In this document: positions 61,501-64,000 of the stretch, in pieces
Layout: the number at the start of each line of letters is the position of its first letter
How positions within the stretch are numbered: position 1 is the first letter of the stretch
Assembly (NCBI GenBank): GCA_021292105.1
Contig: CM037868.1
Coordinates: 27,610,139 to 27,674,138 of the forward strand
DNA: 64,000 bases
DNA from: Anadara kagoshimensis
Lineage: Eukaryota; Mollusca; Bivalvia; Arcoida; Arcidae
Direction of reading: 5' to 3'
Notes under the pieces: generated by a model
Told to the model about the DNA's origin: nothing
Databases searched by the model: none
Seen by the model: the letters and a program-made list of their open reading frames with translations, nothing else
Translations under genes and position numbers: made by a program

Positions 61501-62142
61501 GATGATCGGACACAAATTAAAGAAGTAATGTAGAATTTTGTCGGGGCACCTGCAAGTCAAAGATCTGATTCGTTGTTCCCCTTTACTCTTTTTTATAGAC
61601 TTAGGGATATTTTTAAAAATTTTATTATGAAACTGGCCCCTGTGGTGGAAACCTAGTTTAATGATTTACTTTCGTCACACCTGGGGTTCTTGTTCTCTTA
61701 ATTTAGATTAAAACAAAAGTCGACGGATAAATTTGGATAAAAGTATTACTTCTACCACGCCCCTAGTGTCCCAAACCCAAATAAAGTATTTACCAAAGAA
61801 CATTATTTATTTATCAACGCACATGTTTGTTTAAACAAAGTAAATAATAATGAAATAATGCAATTTTAACATATAGTGGTTAACCGACATATATCAAGGG
61901 ATCAAATATCGCCAACTGAATCAGTTACTGATAGGCTAGCGAGCAGCCATTACGGTTACCAAACATTTATGTTTACACCTGTAGTTTTATACAGGTAAAA
62001 TCCAGTTGTTACATACCCGTGAAAAGTTCCCGTTCTGTTCCAGTGTTTGTTTGATATCTAGCTCCTGTGCATTACAGAATTCCGTAAATAAAACTACTAA
62101 TATCACTAATACAATGCTTCTGTTTACACGTTCCATTTTCAT
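25338..62142 (-). CDS. Fasciclin I-like protein: four FAS1 domains, signal peptide, probable GPI anchor (13 coding exons, 723 aa)
   Basis: The exons, from 5' to 3' on the minus strand, are 62142-62017, 55519-55345, 53086-52980, 42434-42244, 41122-40958, 39109-38970, 38335-38197, 37268-37106, 36134-36002, 30765-30603, 29265-28926, 28609-28489 and 25546-25338. All introns are GT-AG, all junction phases agree, and the total is 2172 nt with stop. Residues 1-25 form a signal peptide (hydrophobic VLVILVVLF, cleavage after CNA). Four FAS1 domains follow at about 43-190, 200-335, 348-490 and 501-690. Each begins with the H1-type strand (LTLFAFQNTAY 63-73, LTLFVPSDKA 227-236, TTVFVPTNEAF 371-381, FTFFVPNSTAI 583-593) and ends with the H2-type NG..H.ID motif (NGYLHGLLDV, NGVVHIID, NGQVNYIDAVL, NGVIHIIS). 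The end, YLILLGLLLSLVLL plus NRG, resembles a GPI-attachment signal. FAS1 proteins act in cell adhesion and matrix binding. Insect Fasciclin I has the same four-domain GPI layout; periostin/TGFBI are alternatives but carry an EMI domain not seen here. The gene model is strong and the exact orthology is inferred. Confidence 0.92.
26047..26163. repeat. Palindromic hairpin element
   Basis: The perfect 25-bp arms 26067-26091 and 26119-26143 (TATCAGGTCGAGTCC...) are flanked by imperfect outer arms (GTGTGTAGGTACAACC against GGGTTGAACATACACAC). Located in FAS1 intron 12. Confidence 0.88.
26217..27493. mobile_element. Interspersed repeat with CACCTGAG/CTCAGGTGAGC ends, copy A
   Basis: Starts AAGAGGCCCATGGGCCTTAA, CGCTCACCTGAG and ends TCTGAGCCTTTGGCTCAGG, TGAGCTAAAA, so its ends are partly inverted. 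It holds about four diverged tandem modules of about 145 bp with TGACCTTGACCTTTGA. It shares its whole length with 51317-52860 in the same orientation. A small open frame (MSHFKNYVILRKKG...) occurs in both copies but looks like repeat sequence. It is probably a non-autonomous transposon, in intron 12. Confidence 0.8.
27494..27837. other. Unique intron 12 sequence
   Basis: Nothing recognised. Confidence 0.4.
27838..28488. repeat. Polypyrimidine tract of about 640 bp (CTCC/CTTC/ATTC repeats)
   Basis: The plus strand is nearly all C and T, with variants of CCTTCATTCTTTCTCTCC. In the FAS1 transcript it is a purine-rich tract beginning right after the exon 12 donor. Confidence 0.93.
28489..28609 (-). 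CDS. FAS1 gene exon 12: middle of FAS1 domain 4
   Basis: Residues 615-655. LFRRLLFPTRIILGDMSDG then QIAHNGDYVTITKS, a strand-turn-strand segment. Acceptor TTATTTCAG, donor GTAAGA, exit phase 1. A 640-bp purine-rich tract on the coding strand begins immediately after the donor. Confidence 0.87.
28610..28925. other. FAS1 intron 11
   Basis: The shortest intron, at 316 bp, and the only one with no repeat that I can see. Confidence 0.8.
28926..29265 (-). CDS. FAS1 gene exon 11: start of FAS1 domain 4 with a Pro/Asn/Gln/Tyr-rich insert
   Basis: Residues 501-614, the longest exon. It starts KTYDYIKTLEMTNYIKDRRF. A stretch of about 50 residues (about 530-580) rich in Pro, Asn, Gln, Tyr and Trp follows, which FAS1 domains 1-3 lack, with two cysteines (574 and 581). 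Then comes CTFTFFVPNSTAIDKF, the FAS1 H1 region with a sequon at N589. Acceptor TTTTTTCAG, donor GTAAGT, exit phase 0. Confidence 0.9.
29272..30655. repeat. Minisatellite, 59/62-bp unit (about 22 copies) built from the exon 10 donor junction
   Basis: It fills intron 10 nearly from end to end, and its first unit lies inside exon 10. Plus-strand unit landmarks: ACAAAAGCCACATATCATCA, TTAACATGGGTATATCTAAA, TATGGTAGGTCACTT. The segment CACTTACAAAAG is the reverse complement of the exon 10 5' splice site (CTTTT|GTAAGTG). About 18 units keep GTAAGT; others have GTTAGT or GTAAAT. Confidence 0.95.
30603..30765 (-). CDS. FAS1 gene exon 10: end of FAS1 domain 3; its 3' end is the first unit of the intron 10 minisatellite
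   Basis: Residues 447-501. GGVKAKVVDPDVACTNG and QVNYIDAVLGVPYLDIP close FAS1 domain 3. The donor GTAAGT at 30602 exits in phase 2, which fits exon 11. A GTGTAC near 30655 would leave phase 1 and break the frame. The last 50 or so bases of the exon, encoding VPYLDIPMLICDDMWL, are repeated about 22 times in the intron that follows. Confidence 0.85.
30838..31671. repeat. Degenerate minisatellite, 18-20-bp unit, left part
   Basis: Units of the type GAGATACAGTTACTAGGG with much variation, in intron 9. It continues beyond the inserted element to 32515. Confidence 0.9.
31672..32365. mobile_element. MITE of 694 bp with 29-bp ends and TA target
   Basis: The ends TTGTTCGTTTTTTC...AGAGACAGTC and their diverged inverted copy are flanked by TA at both sides. 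It lies inside the 18-bp minisatellite, so it is younger than part of the array. The termini and TA fit the Tc1/mariner group. Confidence 0.85.
32366..32515. repeat. Degenerate 18-20-bp minisatellite, right part
   Basis: Continuation of the array interrupted by the MITE. Confidence 0.85.
32520..33905. repeat. Minisatellite of 24/26-bp units, left part
   Basis: Units AAGTGAAGTAGAAAGTG followed by ACAAAACA or TGATATAACA alternate, with larger blocks (including GTGATACTGAAAGTG) repeated. All three minus frames stay open for more than 400 codons, reading 'TSLVLSHF', 'FTCFVTF' or 'LLHLFCH' repeats; this is low-complexity, not protein evidence. Confidence 0.95.
33906..34600. mobile_element. hAT-like element of about 695 bp inserted in the minisatellite, with an 82-codon open frame
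   Basis: The ends CAGAGCTCCAGATAA and TTATCTGGAGCTCTG are perfectly inverted, and AGAGAG flanks both sides. Subterminal motifs recur: GCGTA/TACGC near the left end and ACTCATC/GATGAGT near the right. The plus-strand frame 34125-34373 (starts MTWIRNRFCDNDEPRG) has normal amino-acid composition but I do not recognise it. It could be a transposase scrap or a captured host exon. Confidence 0.85.
34601..35305. repeat. Minisatellite of 24/26-bp units, right part
   Basis: Same units as 32520-33905, more regular. Confidence 0.95.
35306..36001. other. Unique 5' part of FAS1 intron 9
   Basis: AT-rich with no feature seen. Confidence 0.5.
36002..36134 (-). CDS. FAS1 gene exon 9: middle of FAS1 domain 3
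   Basis: Residues 403-447. ILRLHMLYNRLLVDMSALTG is the helix and short strand expected after the FAS1 core; GAMLYVYNERN follows. Acceptor TTATTTTCAG, donor GTAAGC, exit phase 1. Confidence 0.88.
36135..37105. other. FAS1 intron 8, with an imperfect direct duplication
   Basis: Two copies of about 130 bp lie at about 36640-36760 and 36770-36890, sharing AATTTCATT.AATTTG.AGC and ACTTTTAATTT. No large array. Confidence 0.6.
37106..37268 (-). CDS. FAS1 gene exon 8: start of FAS1 domain 3
   Basis: Residues 348-402. QFDQIINRANPDIVKGL followed by TTVFVPTNEAFQKIANL is the most canonical FAS1 segment in the protein. A sequon, NVT, lies close to the end. Acceptor ATTTTGTAG, donor GTAATC, exit phase 0. 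Confidence 0.93.
37505..38155. repeat. Minisatellite, 19-bp unit (about 34 copies) in intron 7
   Basis: Unit CAGCACATGTAGCAGTATC with variants. Open minus frames (CWIPLHVLDTATCAGY type) come from the repeat. Confidence 0.95.
38197..38335 (-). CDS. FAS1 gene exon 7: end of FAS1 domain 2
   Basis: Residues 302-348. VYVNSLRVTAEITNGNLT and CRNGVVHIIDKLLGYVF give a textbook FAS1 closing strand and H2 motif. A sequon, NLT, lies at 317. Acceptor TATTTTTCAG, donor GTAAGT, phases 1 in and 2 out. Confidence 0.92.
38396..38535. repeat. Short degenerate repeat in intron 6
   Basis: About six copies of AGCCCTAAATACTGATAG with shortened forms. Confidence 0.8.
38970..39109 (-). CDS. FAS1 gene exon 6: middle of FAS1 domain 2
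   Basis: Residues 255-302. It encodes LYAHIIPGQAVFTEPTVHN and a Gly/Asn-rich loop, then NRVIIRKPNLDH. Acceptor CTATTTCAG, donor GTAAAG, phases 2 in and 1 out. Confidence 0.9.
39828..40490. mobile_element. Decayed pogo-like MITE
   Basis: TTATCTCGAACTCGGATATC on the left and a diverged inverted match near 40460 (GAGTTTGAGATAACAAG) resemble the ends of the element at 49565-50438. The boundaries are uncertain. It lies in intron 5. Confidence 0.55.
40670..40880. repeat. Interspersed repeat fragment with GACAGACAG run
   Basis: TTGACCTTTGACATATGCAC, then AGTTTGATCAAATCCATCC and a GGACAGACAGGTAGACAG tail followed by CTTATATACTCC. This has the look of a widespread repeat consensus tail, recognised from pattern only. 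Confidence 0.45.
40958..41122 (-). CDS. FAS1 gene exon 5: start of FAS1 domain 2
   Basis: Residues 200-255. It encodes LFKKLVDSLSLSYFDP and TTLTLFVPSDKAMAKI, a FAS1 H1 region with the usual proline. The exit is at GTATAA (phase 2). A second GT seven bases downstream (GTTTGA) would put the next exon out of frame, so the upstream donor is chosen. The result reads TLLYAHIIPGQ across the junction, the expected FAS1 'HIVPG' strand. Confidence 0.9.
41129..42175. repeat. Minisatellite, 32-bp unit (about 32 copies) in intron 4
   Basis: Unit AACCAACATTATATAGTCAT TGTCACAAATAT, with C/T at 'cactgtc/cattgtc' and frequent ATAATAG length variants. It reaches to within a few bases of the exon 5 acceptor. 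Confidence 0.95.
42244..42434 (-). CDS. FAS1 gene exon 4: end of FAS1 domain 1
   Basis: Residues 137-200. It holds LYYVNGAEINNHY and CRNGYLHGLLDVMHVP, which match the closing FAS1 strand and H2 motif, with one cysteine. Acceptor TTTTTTTGTAG, donor AAG|GTAGCG, exit phase 2. The 49-bp array of intron 3 starts a few tens of bases upstream of its acceptor. Confidence 0.9.
42470..48915. repeat. Minisatellite, 49-bp unit (about 130 copies, 6.4 kb) in intron 3
   Basis: Unit landmarks: GATTTCAAAGTTGCCTTTGT, GTTTTCATCTACATAGTAAA, GTATAAAGT. Variants such as CTACAAAG, TTTTTATTTACATAG and GTTGACTTTG recur in blocks; for example, about 45130-45480 and 46270-46640 share the same succession of variants, which points to segmental duplication. 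Confidence 0.97.
48916..49562. other. Unique intron 3 sequence
   Basis: No exon seen between the array and the next element. Confidence 0.45.
49565..50438. mobile_element. pogo/Tigger-like MITE, 874 bp
   Basis: The left end CAGGTGACTCTTGTTATTTC and the right end (reverse complement CAGTTGAATCGCGTTATCTC) are inverted and flanked by TA. GAGATATCCGAGTTCGAGATA is repeated at the right end. No transposase is coded. Confidence 0.82.
50439..51316. other. Unique intron 3 sequence
   Basis: No exon or repeat recognised. Confidence 0.4.
51317..52860. mobile_element. Interspersed repeat with CACCTGAG/CTCAGGTGAGC ends, copy B
   Basis: Same family and orientation as 26217-27493, but with more internal modules of about 145 bp (about six). 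It ends in the small hairpin GAGCCTTTCGGCTC and CAGGTGAGCTAAA. Confidence 0.82.
52980..53086 (-). CDS. FAS1 gene exon 3: middle of FAS1 domain 1
   Basis: Residues 101-136. Acceptor ATATTTTAG, donor GTAAGT. It reads YKKEFKLDSMSGMYLEDKS and continues to a Lys/Thr-rich end. A 44-bp minisatellite begins about 15 bp upstream of the acceptor, so the array nearly touches the splice site. Confidence 0.85.
53100..53500. repeat. Minisatellite, 44-bp unit (about 9 copies) in intron 2
   Basis: Unit ACCAGAGTACTGGTAACACA, GTCTCAATGAACACGAGGAA, ATTT. It starts about 15 bp from the exon 3 acceptor. Confidence 0.95.
53590..53846 (-). mobile_element. SINE, minus strand, 3'-truncated
   Basis: On the minus strand: head TAGCTCAGTTAGTATAGTG and GGTTGTGAGTT, body CCAAGCACTTAGCATT and GGCACGTTAAAGAACCCT. 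It is the same family as 8883-9206 but diverged, and ends before the 'gacgttaaac' tail. Confidence 0.8.
53787..55256. repeat. Satellite of 52-bp units (about 22 copies) derived from the SINE tRNA head
   Basis: The plus-strand unit CACAACCTCCCACATACCAA, GTGAGCACTATACTAACTGA, GCTACTGTAACT is the reverse complement of the first 52 bases of the adjoining SINE, including its A and B boxes. It is interrupted at 54180-54492 by a MITE. Confidence 0.93.
54180..54492. mobile_element. hAT-like MITE, 313 bp, inside the 52-bp satellite
   Basis: Ends CAGGGATTTATCAGGG and (reverse complement) CAGGGATTTATCAAGGG. TACCA is duplicated at 54175-54179 and 54493-54497, and taking the element out restores a normal satellite unit. 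Same family as 733-1132. Confidence 0.93.
55345..55519 (-). CDS. FAS1 gene exon 2: start of FAS1 domain 1
   Basis: Residues 43-101. The acceptor is ATTTACAG. The exon opens with FLNILRKAQLNEQFSG, the typical first FAS1 helix, and the strand LTLFAFQNTAY. The domain lacks the usual proline of 'FAPTN' (here FAFQN). The donor GTATGC follows ACA A, so it exits in phase 1. Confidence 0.9.
55520..56239. other. Unique 3' part of FAS1 intron 1
   Basis: Nothing recognised. Confidence 0.5.
56240..58870. repeat. Minisatellite, 65-bp higher-order unit (about 28 copies) with degenerate flanks
   Basis: The core 56510-58420 repeats AGATAACTTGTTTACCTAGA, GTGATAACTAGTATACCCCA, TGCAGATAACTCATATACTC. The flanks are simpler, diverged units of about 18 bp of the type AGATAACTTGTATACCC, so the 65-bp unit probably arose by fusing four of these. 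Confidence 0.95.
58871..59604. other. AT-rich intron 1 spacer
   Basis: Contains an (AT)n run near 58878-58899 and a direct repeat of GTGCAAAACAAGGGGAACAA at about 58930 and 59032. No exon seen. Confidence 0.6.
59605..61128. repeat. Minisatellite, 51-bp unit (about 30 copies) in intron 1
   Basis: Unit GGTGTAAGGGATATAATGGT, ATCAGGTACTGACCCTGGTT, AACCTGATTCT. Very regular; two neighbouring units near 59940-60000 are shortened. Confidence 0.96.
61225..61644. mobile_element. Internally deleted copy of the foldback MITE of 3226-4472
   Basis: A part of the left arm (AGTAGCTTAAAATTCGCATT onward) joins directly to the right arm, which runs to the terminus GAAACTGGCCCCTGTG. The left terminus is missing. 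Located in intron 1. Confidence 0.85.
61645..62016. other. 5' part of FAS1 intron 1
   Basis: Unique sequence with no feature seen apart from the exon 1 donor. Confidence 0.5.
62017..62142 (-). CDS. FAS1 gene exon 1: start codon and signal peptide
   Basis: The exon encodes residues 1-42. It has two in-frame ATGs, at 62142 and 62136; I chose the first, but either leaves a good signal peptide (hydrophobic core IVLVILVVLF, then TEFCNA with likely cleavage before QE). An N-glycosylation sequon, NFS, lies at residues 39-41. The donor is GTATGT at 62016 and the exon ends in phase 0. It is followed by the 6.5 kb intron 1. Confidence 0.9.
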
Positions 62143-62573
62143 ACCTGACCTTATTTGAATTTCGTTTCCGCGGTGTGCGATGACAAAAGGGGAGATGATT
62201 CACTTCATTCACTCAGGTGTGACTCAGATCCAGGTAATTCGGATTATTTCCCCCTTAGCGATGGTTTTTAACGCATGGACTTTATTTATTTATTTATTAT
62301 TTATTTATTTATCATCTAAAGTCCCTTTAGAGACAAAAACCCATAAAAATAAAAAAGAGAAGGGTATGACTATATTGTATTAACGTAAAAATGTTCTCCG
62401 TGTTCTTGTTATTTTAACTTTACTGCTTTCTAGCTTTCTTTATAATCATTAAGATCATCCCACAGTTAGCATGTACACTTTGTGTCAGTTTACTTTACAG
62501 TTACCTTTGCTATTTTGATGAATACTCCTTATATACTGATTTTAATGAATTGTGTGGTGACGACAAATTTAAT
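62143..62573. promoter_or_regulatory. Presumed promoter and 5' UTR region of the FAS1 gene
   Basis: It lies immediately upstream of the start codon. No clear TATA box or initiator stands out. A (TTTA)n microsatellite runs at about 62280-62312. The assignment is by position only. Confidence 0.3.
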
Positions 62574-62630
62574 TATTGTTTTAGCTTTTCAACATCTTCA
62601 AAATAATTTTGGTTTCATAATTTTGGACCA

Positions 62631-62676
62631 AGCACTACTGATGAGGAATTGTATTCCGAAACGGCTGTCTAGTGCT
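62631..62676 (+). ncRNA. Hammerhead self-cleaving ribozyme, copy 2
   Basis: Stem I AGCACTA (62631-62637) pairs with TAGTGCT (62670-62676). Core CTGATGA 62638-62644; stem II GGAAT/ATTCC with a TGT loop 62645-62657; GAAA 62658-62661; two-pair stem III (C-G and a G-U) 62662-62667; cleavage expected after C69 of the GTC at 62667-62669. It lies about 490 bp upstream of and antisense to the FAS1 gene, inside a 125-bp repeat shared with copy 1. Confidence 0.85.
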
Positions 62677-62894
62677 GTAAAATTAAAACTGGTATAATAT
62701 GTAATTTATTGACTATAACAAATATTCAACCTTTTTAGCAAAATGTATTTTAAATATGAATAGCAGAAGAACTTGGGTTTTCTAATAGATTGTAATAATA
62801 ATAAGCAGTTTTTAATAAGATATCTTTTGATAGTATAGAAAATGTTTGATGTGTCTTTATGCCGAGTATGTAATAGTTTTTATCCCTTTTTTTT

Positions 62895-63046
62895 TAAGGA
62901 ATAACTGTGATATTATTTTTTTATTGGTGTATAAAAGAAAAAACGATTTGCACACTGGATAATGCGCGTAGCGCATTATTCAAAAGTGTGCAAATCGTTT
63001 TTTCTTTTATACACCAATAAAAAAATAATATCACAGTTATTCCTTA
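62895..63046. mobile_element. Near-perfect hairpin element (arms about 73 bp)
   Basis: The left arm AAGGAATAACTGTGATATTA... through ATTTGCACAC to TAATGCGC is matched inverted after a GTA centre (GCGCATTA). Only a few mismatches lie near the loop. It has no coding capacity and looks like a young foldback MITE. Confidence 0.9.
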
Positions 63047-64000
63047 TAATTTAATTTAGACATTCTTTAATTATTCAAAAAATTAAAAGAAAACCCCAAA
63101 AAATCTGAAACATTTAAATCAAGTTTAATTATATCTACATCGATAGTCATCATAAGGCGGATGAATATGACCCGATTGTTTTTTTTATAATCGTGATCTC
63201 ATTCAGTGATGAGTATTGCAGATGTAAACAATGAAGAAGTTCCGGTTAAATCCGCCAAAACGGGGCAAGTGGGCGGAGCTAATCTAAATTTTTTTATTGA
63301 GGTATAAAGAAAAAAAATTGGTCACGTGGTCTCCATTGTTTTGTATTGTGTTCTGTTGTATAAACAAATTTTAATTAAATTATAAAAAAATACATGTATT
63401 TTGAACTTGGGACTTGAAATGTATTGTTTCATGTCAGTTGTTACTTAGTGTTAAATGTCACAGTGACAGTTTATGATAACATTCAATGATTTTATAATCG
63501 TATTATAAAAAAACATCAAAGATCCTTAATAGCTAAAATGAGGCTAAGTGTTAAAATGCAACTCTTAGCTGTTAGAAATGGATTGCACCCCGAGTGAGCG
63601 ATATGTCTTCATATGTGTTTTGCAAGCCGATATTTAATGGTAGAATCTTATGTATCACGAATACAGCATGCGTATAATAGTACACCAGTAAACACTGGTA
63701 AAGCTGGTGTGAAATAATGCACCGGTGGTACCGCGATATGGGTTGCATGTATCGGCTATCCGGCGGTACGAAAATTGCCTGGACGTTTTACCGTACTGAG
63801 TTTGTTAATAGCGCCAAGATGATAAACACTCGTTTTCTCGTTCATTCTAGTCATGCCGTTTGAATGATGATTTGTTTTGTTAAGTCATTGAGGCTTGATT
63901 TTTCTAATTGCTGAAAATAAAAGGTTGTTATCAGAGTATTTCTTGCATATTTTATTTAAACTTAGGTCATTTATTGTTATAACTTTTTATGCTATGCATT
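63047..64000. other. Unique upstream flank
   Basis: No exon, RNA gene or repeat recognised up to the window edge. Confidence 0.4.

Overview
The window looks like AT-rich nuclear DNA of a mollusc, most likely a bivalve. Reasons: an intron-rich gene with GT-AG introns; tRNA-headed SINEs ending in a 'gacgttaaac' tail; interspersed repeats with 'ggctcaggtgagct' ends, as I recall them from bivalve genomes; and a very high load of minisatellites and MITEs. The species cannot be told from the sequence alone. There is no prokaryotic organisation, CRISPR array or rRNA.

One protein-coding gene can be read from end to end. It lies on the minus strand, starts at 62142 and stops at 25338. I assembled 13 coding exons with GT-AG introns, and the phases agree at all 12 junctions, giving a 723-residue protein. 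It has a signal peptide, four tandem fasciclin-1 (FAS1) domains and a hydrophobic C-terminal tail of the GPI-anchor type. This is the layout of insect Fasciclin I, a cell-surface adhesion protein. Each FAS1 domain is built from three exons. One isolated exon of an unidentified second gene lies at 2533-2592 on the minus strand.

Roughly half of the window (about 31 kb by my count) is tandem repeat. Most of the large introns carry their own unrelated minisatellite: 65 bp and 51 bp units in intron 1, 44 bp and 52 bp in intron 2, 49 bp (6.4 kb) in intron 3, 32 bp in intron 4, 19 bp in intron 7, about 18 bp and 24-26 bp in intron 9, 59 bp in intron 10, and a pyrimidine tract in intron 12. A 10 kb array of 57/54 bp units fills 9.7-19.7 kb, downstream of the gene. 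Some arrays appear to have grown out of splice junctions. The intron 10 array is the clearest: its first unit is the last part of exon 10 with its 5' splice site, and about 18 of about 22 units keep a GTAAGT donor. The 52 bp satellite of intron 2 grew from the tRNA-like head of a SINE.

Mobile elements are all non-autonomous or fragments: three SINE copies, several MITEs with readable terminal inverted repeats and target-site duplications (hAT-like with 8, 5 or 6 bp duplications; Tc1/mariner- and pogo-like with TA), two copies of a 1.3-1.5 kb interspersed repeat, and large hairpin elements. Two copies of one repeat, at 8.6 kb and 62.6 kb, each contain a complete hammerhead self-cleaving ribozyme fold of the short-stem-III kind known from Penelope-like elements and animal retrozymes.

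Layout: 1-9.7 kb, minisatellites, MITEs, SINEs and one orphan exon; 9.7-19.7 kb, giant minisatellite; 19.7-25.3 kb, AT-rich downstream region with small arrays; 25.3-62.1 kb, the FAS1 gene with repeat-filled introns; 62.1-64 kb, upstream flank with a hammerhead repeat and a perfect hairpin element.
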